From: Bacillota bacterium
GTDB lineage: Bacteria > Bacillota > Clostridia > Oscillospirales > Ruminococcaceae
DNA length: 64,000 nucleotides
Direction: 5' to 3'
Assembly: GCA_023439835.1 (NCBI GenBank)
Contig: JAEXUW010000016.1
Location: forward strand, 56,362 to 120,361
This document shows, piece by piece, positions 26,591 through 34,052 of the stretch. Position 1 is the stretch's first letter. Each line of letters begins with the position of its first letter. Both the position numbers and the translations under genes were made by a program. Under the pieces are notes generated by a model. That model ran no database searches and had not been told where the DNA came from. It saw only the letters and a program-made list of their open reading frames with translations.

Positions 26591-27715
26591 ATGGCTAGTG
26601 TATCACTTAGAGAAATCTATAAGAAGTATGCGGGCGGAGTAGTTGCCGTTTCGGATTTTAACATGGAAATCAGAGATAAGGAATTTATCATTCTCGTCGG
26701 TCCTTCAGGATGCGGAAAATCAACAACCCTTAGAATGATCGCAGGACTAGAGGATATCAGCGAAGGTGAGCTTTATATCGGCGACAGACTTGTCAATGAC
26801 GTTGCTCCTAAAGACCGTGACATCGCAATGGTTTTCCAGAACTACGCTCTTTATCCGCACATGACTGTTTTTGAGAATATGGCTTTCGGCTTGAAGCTCA
26901 GAAAAGTTCCTAAGGATGAAATCAGACGCAAGGTTGAGGAAGCTGCAAGAATCCTCGACATATCACATCTTCTCGACAGAAAGCCGAAGGCTCTTTCAGG
27001 CGGACAGAGACAGCGTGTTGCTTTAGGCCGTGCTATCGTTCGTGAGCCTCAGGTATTCCTTCTTGACGAGCCGCTGTCAAACCTTGACGCAAAGCTCAGA
27101 GCACAGATGAGAACAGAAATTTCAAAGCTTCACAAGAAGCTCGGAACAACCTTCATTTACGTTACACATGACCAGACAGAGGCTATGACAATGGGTGATA
27201 GAATCTGTGTTATGAAAGATGGATATATTCAGCAGATCGACTCCCCAACAAACCTTTACAATTCACCTGTTAATCAGTTTGTTGCCGGTTTCATCGGATC
27301 TCCTCAGATGAACTTTATCGATGCTGACCTTAAGAAGATCGGCGACAGATATGTTGTTGTATTCGGCTCTTCAGAGAAGAAGTTCGAAGTTGATGTTCCT
27401 AAGTCAAAGATTGACGAGCAGAAGCTTGAAAGCCTTGTTGACAAGGAAGTTATTCTCGGTGTTCGTCCTGAAGCTCTTCACGATGAAGAAGTATTCCTTT
27501 CAAATGCAAAGACAGGCGTTATCGAATGTCTTGTTGAAGTAACTGAAATGATGGGTGCTGAAACATACCTCTATCTTGACTGTGAGGGTATTCCTCTTAC
27601 TGCAAGAGTATCACCGAGAACACAGGCTCGTCCTTCTGAAACAATCACAATTGCTATCGATCCTGAGAAGATTCACCTCTTCGACAGAGAGACAGAAAAA
27701 GCAATTATCAACTAA
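26591..27715 (+). CDS. msmK: Carbohydrate ABC transporter ATP-binding protein (MsmK/UgpC type)
   Basis: ATPase that powers CUT1-class oligosaccharide importers. 374 residues: Walker A GPSGCGKST, Q-loop VFQNYALYPHMT, signature LSGGQRQRVALGRA, Walker B VFLLDEPLSNLDA, H-loop THDQTEAMTM, then the C-terminal TOBE/OB regulatory domain. No permease or binding protein is adjacent. In Firmicutes such a solitary ATPase usually serves several sugar transporters. GGGAGG precedes the ATG. Its codon use is enriched in high-expression codons compared with its neighbours. Confidence 0.93.
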   Translation: MASVSLREIYKKYAGGVVAVSDFNMEIRDKEFIILVGPSGCGKSTTLRMIAGLEDISEGELYIGDRLVNDVAPKDRDIAMVFQNYALYPHMTVFENMAFGLKLRKVPKDEIRRKVEEAARILDISHLLDRKPKALSGGQRQRVALGRAIVREPQVFLLDEPLSNLDAKLRAQMRTEISKLHKKLGTTFIYVTHDQTEAMTMGDRICVMKDGYIQQIDSPTNLYNSPVNQFVAGFIGSPQMNFIDADLKKIGDRYVVVFGSSEKKFEVDVPKSKIDEQKLESLVDKEVILGVRPEALHDEEVFLSNAKTGVIECLVEVTEMMGAETYLYLDCEGIPLTARVSPRTQARPSETITIAIDPEKIHLFDRETEKAIIN

Positions 27716-27728
27716 TATCAATAATTAT

Positions 27729-27759
27729 AAAGTCCCTTTGCGAAATGCAGAGGGACTTT
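27729..27759. terminator. Terminator after msmK
   Basis: 13-bp stem with one G-U pair (AAAGTCCCTTTGC / GCAGAGGGACTTT) and a GAAAT loop, followed by a T-rich TTGTTGTTGT. It is also placed to end the convergent operon. Confidence 0.8.
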
Positions 27760-27774
27760 GTTGTTGTCATAATA

Positions 27775-28401
27775 TCAAATTATCAGATACGCAAGCGCAA
27801 TCAAAAGCTTGAGGTCCGCTTTGTTTTTATACAAAACATAAATCAAAAGCCCGAGTATAATTTTTTCATCGTCTATATTGAAGTCCTTGAGCATACCGCT
27901 CAGCTTATCCTTTATGTCCGAAACAAGGTCGTCGCCCTGCTTTGGCGGCTCTGGTGGCATCTGCGCCTGAGGTGGCTTTTGAGGCTGATTGGCTTGAGGA
28001 TTGTTCTGCTTATATTTATTAAAGCCACCCAGATTTGAGCCGAAAAGCTGTGCAAAAGGGTTGCCGCCACTTGATCTATTGTTTTGAAACTGTTGCTGAT
28101 TCCCGCCTCGCTGATTGCTCTGATTAGCGTTCTGGCTTTTGTTTGTGCTTTGAGAATTATTGTTTTGGCGGAAATTCTGGTTGTTCATATTTTGCCGGTT
28201 ATTTCTAAAGCTCGTCTGATTCATATTCTCGGTGGAGCTGTTGTGTTTGTTTTCGGTGCTTGTACTGTTTGTGAAAGCATTGTGATTTGCACTTTCACCA
28301 TTATCCGAGACAGACTGCTGTGAATGCTTATGCATTTCACGAATACGCTTTATAGCCTCCTGACGCATAGTTTCAAAATCCCTCTGATTATAGGAAATCA
28401 A
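27775..28401 (-). CDS. Asn/Gln-rich hypothetical protein, 208 aa
   Basis: Not recognised. A short N-terminal helix (YNQRDFETMRQEAIKRIREMHKH) leads into a strongly Asn/Gln/Ser-rich low-complexity centre (about residues 27-110), a Pro/Gln segment, and a structured C-terminus, DDLVSDIKDKLSGMLKDFNIDDEKIILGLLIYVLYKNKADLKLLIAL, ending in a hydrophobic helix. It begins at a TTG with AGGAGGAG upstream and overlaps the preceding gene by 14 bp. Third gene of a three-gene unknown operon. Confidence 0.7.
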   Translation of the reverse strand: MISYNQRDFETMRQEAIKRIREMHKHSQQSVSDNGESANHNAFTNSTSTENKHNSSTENMNQTSFRNNRQNMNNQNFRQNNNSQSTNKSQNANQSNQRGGNQQQFQNNRSSGGNPFAQLFGSNLGGFNKYKQNNPQANQPQKPPQAQMPPEPPKQGDDLVSDIKDKLSGMLKDFNIDDEKIILGLLIYVLYKNKADLKLLIALAYLII

Positions 28402-28795
28402 ATAAATCTCCTCCTAAAATTCCGCTTTCTTTTAGAAGCGGCCATATCGCCATCAGCTTGAAGATTATCACGAGCTTGTCAACCTTCAGCTGCGTTTCTG
28501 ATTTTAACAGAGGCTTAAGCGCATACAGCAGCTCTGTATTCGTATCTTTTCTGTTTGCCTGTGACATTATCTGCTGAATAGCGGTGAGCTTTGAAAAATC
28601 AAAGCCGTCCTGATTCGCTGAATTATTTTTTGAACCGTTATCCTCTTTTTGCCCGAAAGCGCCGAAAACAGACGACAGATCGGGCATTGAGCCGCCCTGT
28701 TCGTCGCCGCCTAGCATTCCTGCTAGTTTTTTTATCTGGCCCATGCTTTCTTCGTCATTCAAGACATCCTGAAGCTTGCTCATCAAATCGTCCAT
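28388..28795 (-). CDS. Hypothetical protein, 135 aa, middle gene of unknown operon
   Basis: Not recognised by name. An N-terminal helix (LMSKLQDVLNDEESMGQIKKLAGML) is followed by a Gly/Ser/Asn-rich linker and a C-terminal helical part, ELLYALKPLLKSETQLKVDKLVIIFKLMAIWPLLKES. The C-terminus resembles that of the next gene (both carry a K-x-D-x-L/K hydrophobic block), so the two may interact or be related. Start ATG 28795 chosen for its GAGGCG Shine-Dalgarno. Confidence 0.7.
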   Translation of the reverse strand: MDDLMSKLQDVLNDEESMGQIKKLAGMLGGDEQGGSMPDLSSVFGAFGQKEDNGSKNNSANQDGFDFSKLTAIQQIMSQANRKDTNTELLYALKPLLKSETQLKVDKLVIIFKLMAIWPLLKESGILGGDLFDFL

Positions 28796-28834
28796 TTTCA
28801 CGCCTCTTTTCTCTATATGATGAAGTTATGCTGA

Positions 28835-29089
28835 TTATTCGGGCTTTTTTGCTCCCCCCGAAAGCTTTTTCACAAGCTCCTGTGCCTCGGGTGAAGACAT
28901 TATTTTTTCCTGAAGTGACTTATTGTTAAGTGCCTGCCGGAGCTTTTCGCTCTGCGTTTCATCCATGCCCTTGATAACGCCGTTCATATTTCCGCTCTCA
29001 AGATTTTTTTTAAGCTCATCGGGGGATGTTCCGAGTTTTTTGCTGACTGCTTCAAGCATTGCCTCAAGGGCTCTTTGATTAACGTTCAT
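28835..29089 (-). CDS. Small helical hypothetical protein, 84 aa
   Basis: A fully helical, charged 84-residue protein (LEAMLEAVSKKLGTSPDELKKNLESG; LRQALNNKSLQEKIMSSPEAQELVKKL). No signal peptide or membrane segment. GGAGG precedes ATG 29089. First gene of the three-gene unit, which runs away from the yfcE promoter. Such small proteins with a SPEAQELVKKL-like repeat are common in Clostridia, but I know no function. Confidence 0.72.
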   Translation of the reverse strand: MNVNQRALEAMLEAVSKKLGTSPDELKKNLESGNMNGVIKGMDETQSEKLRQALNNKSLQEKIMSSPEAQELVKKLSGGAKKPE

Positions 29090-29107
29090 AGCGACCTCCT
29101 GAATAAA

Positions 29108-29136
29108 TTGAAATTATTTAAATTTTATGTTATAAT
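29108..29136 (+). promoter_or_regulatory. Promoter of the YfcE-like phosphoesterase gene
   Basis: TTGAAA, 17 bp, TATAAT, 36 bp before the start codon. Confidence 0.75.
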
Positions 29137-29171
29137 ACCCGAAAATAGAAGTAAAACTGGGGGTGAGAGAA

Positions 29172-29648
29172 ATGAGAATTATTGCGGTTTCTGATTCGCA
29201 CAGAAGTTTTGATGCACTAGATAAAGTTTTCAGAAGAAATACAGATGCTGATATGTTCTTGTTTTTGGGCGACGGCGAACGTGATATTGAATATGCTGCA
29301 TCTCTTTATCCTGAAAAACAGGTGCTTGCCGTTCGGGGAAACTGTGATGTAAATTCATTGCTGCCCGATATAAGAGTTATAAATGCAGGTGAGCATAAAA
29401 TACTCCTTCTGCACGGGCATTCCCACAATGTCAAGTATTCGGTTGACGCAATCAGCCGACTCGGTCGTGAAAACGGTGCATCAGTCGTTCTTTTCGGGCA
29501 TACCCATCAGCGGTTCTACCGTTATGAAGACGGTTTGCACATTCTCAACCCGGGGAGTGTCGCTCTCCCCCGTGACGGAAAATTACCATCATATGCGTTT
29601 GTTGACATAACGTCGGCGGGAATTGTCTGTAACCATGTTGACGTCTGA
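29172..29648 (+). CDS. YfcE/MJ0936-family metallophosphoesterase
   Basis: A small calcineurin-like phosphodiesterase, 158 residues. Metal-binding motifs: VSDSHRS, FLGDGERDI, RGNCD, LLHGHSHNV and FGHTHQRF, ending in LNPGSVALPRD as in YfcE. Starts at ATG 29172 after GGGGGTGAGA rather than the GTG three codons earlier. Its physiological substrate is unknown. A dispersed structured element follows it from 29704. Confidence 0.88.
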   Translation: MRIIAVSDSHRSFDALDKVFRRNTDADMFLFLGDGERDIEYAASLYPEKQVLAVRGNCDVNSLLPDIRVINAGEHKILLLHGHSHNVKYSVDAISRLGRENGASVVLFGHTHQRFYRYEDGLHILNPGSVALPRDGKLPSYAFVDITSAGIVCNHVDV

Positions 29649-29703
29649 TTTATTGTATGCATAATGTCATTATAGTGTGATAAGCAATACCCCTCGGAGA
29701 GCT

Positions 29704-30043
29704 GTTAGTAGCCAGAAAATAGTTATTAGCAGTTAGCACTAGTTTTTGCGACAGTTAGAAAAGCTAACAAATGTCGCCTTTAAACTTCAAGGCACACAAC
29801 TTTCAAAAGGCGAGCCGTTGGAATAGTACCCAAGCGAAAGCGGCGCCTTTATCACCGTTATAAAACCGGCGCATCCGTCACTCAAATGCAATAGTTCCGC
29901 TAACAAAAGCGACAATATAAAACAAAAATACAAGTCAAATCCAAGTCAGCGAACGACTGCGTGTTCACAAATACCTTTGTGAACTAAGCGCTAGTGAGCG
30001 GTGTAACTTGTCAAGAGCCCTCGGCGAGAGGGTGCTCTTTTTG
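29704..30043 (+). repeat. Dispersed structured element, copy A (complete)
   Basis: Noncoding. A 5' module (29706-29776) contains a nested hairpin, GCGACA...TGTCGC enclosing GTTAG/CTAAC. The core (29775-29888) holds GCCTT/AAGGC, a short CTT/AAG hairpin, GCCG/CGGC with TTGG/CCAA, and GCGCC/GGCGC. A middle module has the perfect GTTCACAAA/TTTGTGAAC hairpin, and the 3' end is AAGAGC-CCTC/GAGG-GCTCTT followed by TTTTTG, which looks like an intrinsic terminator. The 31 bases at 29809-29839 are identical in all four copies in this window. No ORF of note lies within it. Confidence 0.8.
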
Positions 30044-30098
30044 TAGCCAGAAAATAGTTATTAGTAGTTAGCAATAGTTTTTGCGACAGTGAGAAAAG
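30044..30098 (+). repeat. Truncated second 5' module of the dispersed element
   Basis: A 55-bp near-copy of 29708-29763 in the same orientation, directly after the terminator-like hairpin of copy A. It stops in the middle of the GCGACA hairpin. It suggests a head-to-tail tandem whose second unit was lost. Confidence 0.75.
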
Positions 30099-30140
30099 TG
30101 AAGAACCACGCCAAATCAAAAACCCTTTTTCACCAAAACT

Positions 30141-30170
30141 AAAGCCGCCCTGTAATAAGAGGCGGCTTTT
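30141..30170. terminator. Bidirectional terminator before the O-antigen ligase-like gene
   Basis: Stem AAAGCCGCC/GGCGGCTTT with an 11-base loop and T-runs on both strands. It ends the minus-strand ligase gene and any plus-strand read-through. Confidence 0.8.
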
Positions 30171-30186
30171 ATGCTGTCAATATATT

Positions 30187-31608
30187 CTATTCTTCAGCTT
30201 TCTTTTTCGTGAGAATAAACCCTAGCATTATCCAAAAAAACGGCGCCACACTCACATCACTCATGCTGACAAACGCCTGTACCAAATAAGCAACCACTGC
30301 CACTGTGAACGCAACAGCCGTCCATTCCTCATTTTTCTTAAAAAAGCCGCCAACCTTTGAAAATCCCTTTTTCAGCGTGAAAAACAAAAACGCAAGATAA
30401 GCAAGCAGACAGGGTATTCCTCTCGACATTGCGATATACAAATACTCATTATACGGTCTGTCAATTGACCCGGCCGGAAGCAGAAGAATTATTTCAGCGT
30501 CGGGGTTGCCTTCCACGCTTGTGTCTGACGACGACGGCGTCATATACAGCTTTCGTGTAATGCAGTCCGGACCCGCTCCAAATATCGGGTTGTCTTTAAT
30601 AATATCAAGTCCCTCGCTTTGCATATGAAGATAGATATTTCCGTTGTCTTTAGCGTTCTGGTCGCCCGTCACATATGCTCTGTAAAAACTATCCTCATAA
30701 ATTACGCTCTTGTCTTGAAGCTTAGCCTCCCCAGTGAGGAGCATTGCCGCTGTGACAATTGCACCAATTGTGAAAATAAGCGAATAGCTTCCCAAAGAAG
30801 ATTTTAAAATGCCTTTCTTTTTTTCTTCGGGGAACTTCTTGCGCTTAATCACTTCGATTATACCGATAGTAATAAACGCCGCAGATATTCCAATCAGTGG
30901 TTGTATCACATCTGTGAGAAAAGCACAGACTATCGAGATGACCGCCGAAATGCCGTATAAAACTTTTCTTGCCCTTTTATCATCATACATTAATCCTGAA
31001 AGCGACACAGCCACAAGCATTGTTAGAAGCGCGCCTAGAAAAACAGGTGAGCCTGTCAGTCCGTTGGCAAGATACCCTTCAACTCTCTGTCGAATAATCT
31101 TATAATATGACGGAATGTATTTTTCGAGTGCCGAAATGCTCTGTAAGATTCCAAGAATGGCATAGGCAGTGCCGAAGCCGACAAAAACATCTGAAAAAAT
31201 CTTTTTCATTCGGCTGCTTCCAAGAATAGAAGCTGTCAGAAAAAGTCCTGAATAGCCAAGGATAGATAAAAAGCCCTCATATCTTCCCTTGTTTCCGTAA
31301 ATCGCAGTGAACATATCAACTGAAAACACCACCGAAAGTGCTGTCAGTATAAAAAACACCGAAAACATAATTAGCGGCACTTTTTTTCCGCTTAAATCAC
31401 TATCCTTTTTCAAGCATGAAATTAAAAACAAAATAAGCCCGCCGTATCCGAAATAGGACAGGGAATATGCAATGTCATAAATCGCATACTCATCATAATA
31501 ATATCTCAGGCTTGTAATAGCTAAAACCCCGAAAAACAAAATGAAATACAGCATTACTATTCTGTGAAAGGTTTTAATCTTCATATCCACAATGAAATTT
31601 GATGTCAT
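30187..31608 (-). CDS. O-antigen ligase/polymerase-family membrane protein
   Basis: A 473-residue protein with roughly ten to twelve membrane helices and one large extracellular loop before the last helices, the O-antigen ligase (Wzy_C) layout. The loop contains NPIFGAGPDCITRKLYM, matching the family's FGxGPGxF-like motif, and an R-x(n)-H/NEYLYIAMSRGIPCLL segment. In Gram-positives such proteins join or polymerise surface glycans; the acceptor here is unknown. ATG 31608 has GGGGG seven bases upstream; the ORF's earlier ATG abuts that Shine-Dalgarno. Confidence 0.75.
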   Translation of the reverse strand: MTSNFIVDMKIKTFHRIVMLYFILFFGVLAITSLRYYYDEYAIYDIAYSLSYFGYGGLILFLISCLKKDSDLSGKKVPLIMFSVFFILTALSVVFSVDMFTAIYGNKGRYEGFLSILGYSGLFLTASILGSSRMKKIFSDVFVGFGTAYAILGILQSISALEKYIPSYYKIIRQRVEGYLANGLTGSPVFLGALLTMLVAVSLSGLMYDDKRARKVLYGISAVISIVCAFLTDVIQPLIGISAAFITIGIIEVIKRKKFPEEKKKGILKSSLGSYSLIFTIGAIVTAAMLLTGEAKLQDKSVIYEDSFYRAYVTGDQNAKDNGNIYLHMQSEGLDIIKDNPIFGAGPDCITRKLYMTPSSSDTSVEGNPDAEIILLLPAGSIDRPYNEYLYIAMSRGIPCLLAYLAFLFFTLKKGFSKVGGFFKKNEEWTAVAFTVAVVAYLVQAFVSMSDVSVAPFFWIMLGFILTKKKAEE

Positions 31609-31635
31609 AAACATTCCCCCGACGAATTAATCACA

Positions 31636-31666
31636 AACCCCCTGCCAACATAGTCAGAAGGGGGTT
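31636..31666 (-). terminator. Hairpin between rny and the O-antigen ligase-like gene
   Basis: AACCCCCT/AGGGGGTT stem with a 15-base loop just after the rny stop. The downstream minus-strand sequence has few T residues, so termination is probably partial. Confidence 0.5.
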
Positions 31667-31673
31667 GATTTTG

Positions 31674-33239
31674 TTATTTAGCGTATTCTATTGCTCTGCT
31701 TTCCCTTATCAGATGAACCTTAATCTGACCGGGATAATCCATTTCGGTTTCTATTCTCTTTGCAATATCTCTTGCAGCAAGAATCATTTTTTCGTCGTTG
31801 ATCTGTTCGGGACAAATCATAATTCTAACTTCTCGTCCCGCCTGTATAGCAAAGGATTTTTCAACACCCTCATAAGAAGTGCAGATTTCCTCAAGCTTCT
31901 GTAACCGTTTTATATAATTCTCATAGTTTTCGCTTCGTGCGGCAGGTCTTGCAGCTGAAATTGCGTCAGCCGCCTGAACAAGTGCGGCAATAACAGTTTT
32001 GATTTCAACGTCACCGTGGTGAGCCTCGATTGCATGAATAACATCTGCGTTTTCTTTATATTTCTTACAGACGTCAACACCTATCTGAACATGAGAGCCT
32101 TCGATTTCATAGCTGAGAGCCTTTCCGATATCGTGGAGGAGTCCCGCTCTTCTGGCGAGGTTTGCGTCAACGCCCAATTCGCTTGCCATTATTCCGGCGA
32201 GATGAGCGACCTCAATCGAGTGATTAAGAACGTTCTGACGATAGCTTGTGCGGTATTTAAGTCTTCCGATAAGCTTAACAAGCTCATGGTTCAGGCCGTG
32301 AACATTGGTTTCAAGGACGGCACGCTCACCCTCCTGCTTAATTTTAAGCTCAACCTCACGTCTTGCCTTATCAACCATTTCCTCGATTCTCGTCGGGTGA
32401 ATTCTTCCGTCTGAAATAAGCTTTTCAAGAGCAATTCTTGCGATTTCTCTTCTGACCTGATCAAAGCACGAAAGCGTAATAGCCTCCGGCGTGTCGTCGA
32501 TAATAAGATCTACTCCGGTGAGAGTTTCAAGGGTTCTGATATTACGTCCCTCACGTCCGATTATTCTTCCCTTCATTTCATCACTGGGAAGAGGAACAAC
32601 CGATACAGCAGATTCTGAAACTTGATCCGCCGCACATTTTGCGATGGCGAGTGAGATATAATGTCTTGCCTTTTCCTCACAGTCGTCTTTAATCTGCTGA
32701 TCATACTGTGAAATTTTAAGTGCCTTTTCATGAACAAGCTCATTTTCCAAAAGCTTCAGCAAATGCTCCTTCGCCTGTTCCATCGTGAATTCAGAAATTC
32801 TTTCAAGAAGATCAAGCTGGCTCTTTTTGATAACCTCAGCCTCAGCGAGCTTTTCTTCAGAGAGCTTAGCTTTAAGCTGAAGCTGTTCTTCCTTCTTTTC
32901 CATGTTGTCAAGCTTCTTGTCAAGGTTCTCTTCTTTTTGCTGAATACGTCTTTCCTGTCTGGAAAGCTCAATTCTGCGTTCTTTCAGTTCCTTTTCCGCC
33001 TCAGAGCGGTTTTTGTGAATTTCCTCTTTAGCTTCTAAAAGGGCTTCTTTTTTCTTATTTTCAGCCGATTTAGATGCGTCTTCAATTATACGTTCAGCTT
33101 CCTTTTCGGCGGATCCGACAGCGGCCTCGGCAGTTTTCTTTCTGTGTTCAATGCCTTTTTGAAACAAAATCATTCCGCTAATCGCAGCGCCTATTATAAA
33201 AGCTGCAGCACATAACAATATTACTATTGGAGTCTGCAT
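31674..33239 (-). CDS. rny: Ribonuclease Y
   Basis: Membrane-anchored endoribonuclease starting mRNA decay. 521 residues: one N-terminal helix (VILLCAAAFIIGAAISGMILF), a long coiled coil rich in Glu/Lys/Arg, a KH domain (GRIIGREGRNIRTLETLTG), and an HD domain with LLHDIGKA. The start ATG 33239 gives the expected MQTPIVILL; GGAGG is 11 bases upstream. The longer frame adds 52 residues from noncoding sequence. Confidence 0.95.
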   Translation of the reverse strand: MQTPIVILLCAAAFIIGAAISGMILFQKGIEHRKKTAEAAVGSAEKEAERIIEDASKSAENKKKEALLEAKEEIHKNRSEAEKELKERRIELSRQERRIQQKEENLDKKLDNMEKKEEQLQLKAKLSEEKLAEAEVIKKSQLDLLERISEFTMEQAKEHLLKLLENELVHEKALKISQYDQQIKDDCEEKARHYISLAIAKCAADQVSESAVSVVPLPSDEMKGRIIGREGRNIRTLETLTGVDLIIDDTPEAITLSCFDQVRREIARIALEKLISDGRIHPTRIEEMVDKARREVELKIKQEGERAVLETNVHGLNHELVKLIGRLKYRTSYRQNVLNHSIEVAHLAGIMASELGVDANLARRAGLLHDIGKALSYEIEGSHVQIGVDVCKKYKENADVIHAIEAHHGDVEIKTVIAALVQAADAISAARPAARSENYENYIKRLQKLEEICTSYEGVEKSFAIQAGREVRIMICPEQINDEKMILAARDIAKRIETEMDYPGQIKVHLIRESRAIEYAK

Positions 33240-33388
33240 ATAATCTTTAACCTCCTTTTCTATATTTTTATATTGGAGCATAATCACATAATCAATGCAA
33301 TACAATAATATTTTATAATGAATATAACTCTCTGTCAAGAAATTTTTATGCAAAAGTGAAATATTTTGAAGTTTTTTTACAAAAAGTC

Positions 33389-33417
33389 TTGACATAAGTA
33401 CTTTCGAGTGATAAAAT
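33389..33417 (+). promoter_or_regulatory. Promoter of the thrS T-box transcript
   Basis: TTGACA, 17 bp, TAAAAT, immediately upstream of the T-box leader. Confidence 0.85.
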
Positions 33418-33429
33418 GACCAAATAAAG

Positions 33430-33669
33430 ATATCCTGTCAAAGCTGTGATGAGGACGGCTTCTTTATAAAACGGGTTCAGAGAGCTTCCGCATTTGCTGT
33501 AAGCGGAGCGCCGTGGTGGGGAAGCATACCGCCTTTGAGCGTGTGTGAATTAAAAGCACAACGATGTGCTCGCGTTAAGAGCAGACTATGAGGCGGCGAA
33601 AGCCGTGCATCAGGGTGGAACCGCGGAGTATTAGCTTCGCCCCTTTTTAGGGGCGGAGCTTTTTAATTT
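33430..33669 (+). ncRNA. T-box leader RNA (threonine)
   Basis: Senses uncharged tRNA-Thr and controls read-through. Stem I begins at the GATGAGGAC region; a likely specifier ACC (Thr) is at 33530-33532, in AAGCATACCGCC on the 3' side of stem I. The T-box sequence AGGGTGGAACCGCGG is at 33612-33626, and the terminator stem AGCTTCGCCCC/GGGGCGGAGCT at 33633-33660 is followed by a T-run. It governs both the 97-residue membrane protein gene and thrS. Confidence 0.93.
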
Positions 33670-33720
33670 TTATCACCGAATCATCCAAAACAACACAAGT
33701 CAGAAAGTAGGAGGGCGAAT

Positions 33721-34014
33721 ATGTTTCAAATCTTGTTTATTTTTGCGGGAACCTTATGTGCGGTTCTTGGGGCATTTCTTTGGTTTAAGAAAAGGGTTGA
33801 TTTTTTAAGGCCCTATCATTTAAGAAAAGTAAGTGATGCTGAGGCTTTCTGTGTCTATGCCGGTCGTATTATAATGGCATTCGGCGCTTCGGTTATCGTT
33901 ATTGCTTTTGTTTCGCTTTTGCATATTTTCAGCGACATATTCTGGTCGCTTTTAATGCTCGGCATAACTCTCGGTGCGGTTTATTTGCTTTCTGTCGGTC
34001 AGAATAAATATTGA
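33721..34014 (+). CDS. Small membrane protein (DUF3784-like), 97 aa
   Basis: Three predicted membrane helices: LFIFAGTLCAVLGAFLWF, IIMAFGASVIVIAFVSLLHIF and SLLMLGITLGAVYLLSV. The sequence RKVSDAEAFCVYAGR between helices one and two resembles DUF3784-type proteins, but the match is from memory. AGGAGG precedes the ATG. It lies between the T-box terminator and thrS, so its expression should follow threonine tRNA charging. Function unknown. Confidence 0.7.
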   Translation: MFQILFIFAGTLCAVLGAFLWFKKRVDFLRPYHLRKVSDAEAFCVYAGRIIMAFGASVIVIAFVSLLHIFSDIFWSLLMLGITLGAVYLLSVGQNKY

Positions 34015-34052
34015 AATACAAATTGTTTTTCTAAATATATGGGGGTAAGATT

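Noticed and set aside
29704..30098. Element copy A considered as an insertion sequence
   Set aside because: No transposase ORF and no clear terminal inverted repeats or target duplications; it is kept as a structured dispersed repeat instead.
33240..33395. 52-residue N-terminal extension of RNase Y
   Set aside because: It lacks a Shine-Dalgarno and precedes the usual membrane anchor; ATG 33239 follows GGAGG and gives the family-typical N-terminus.
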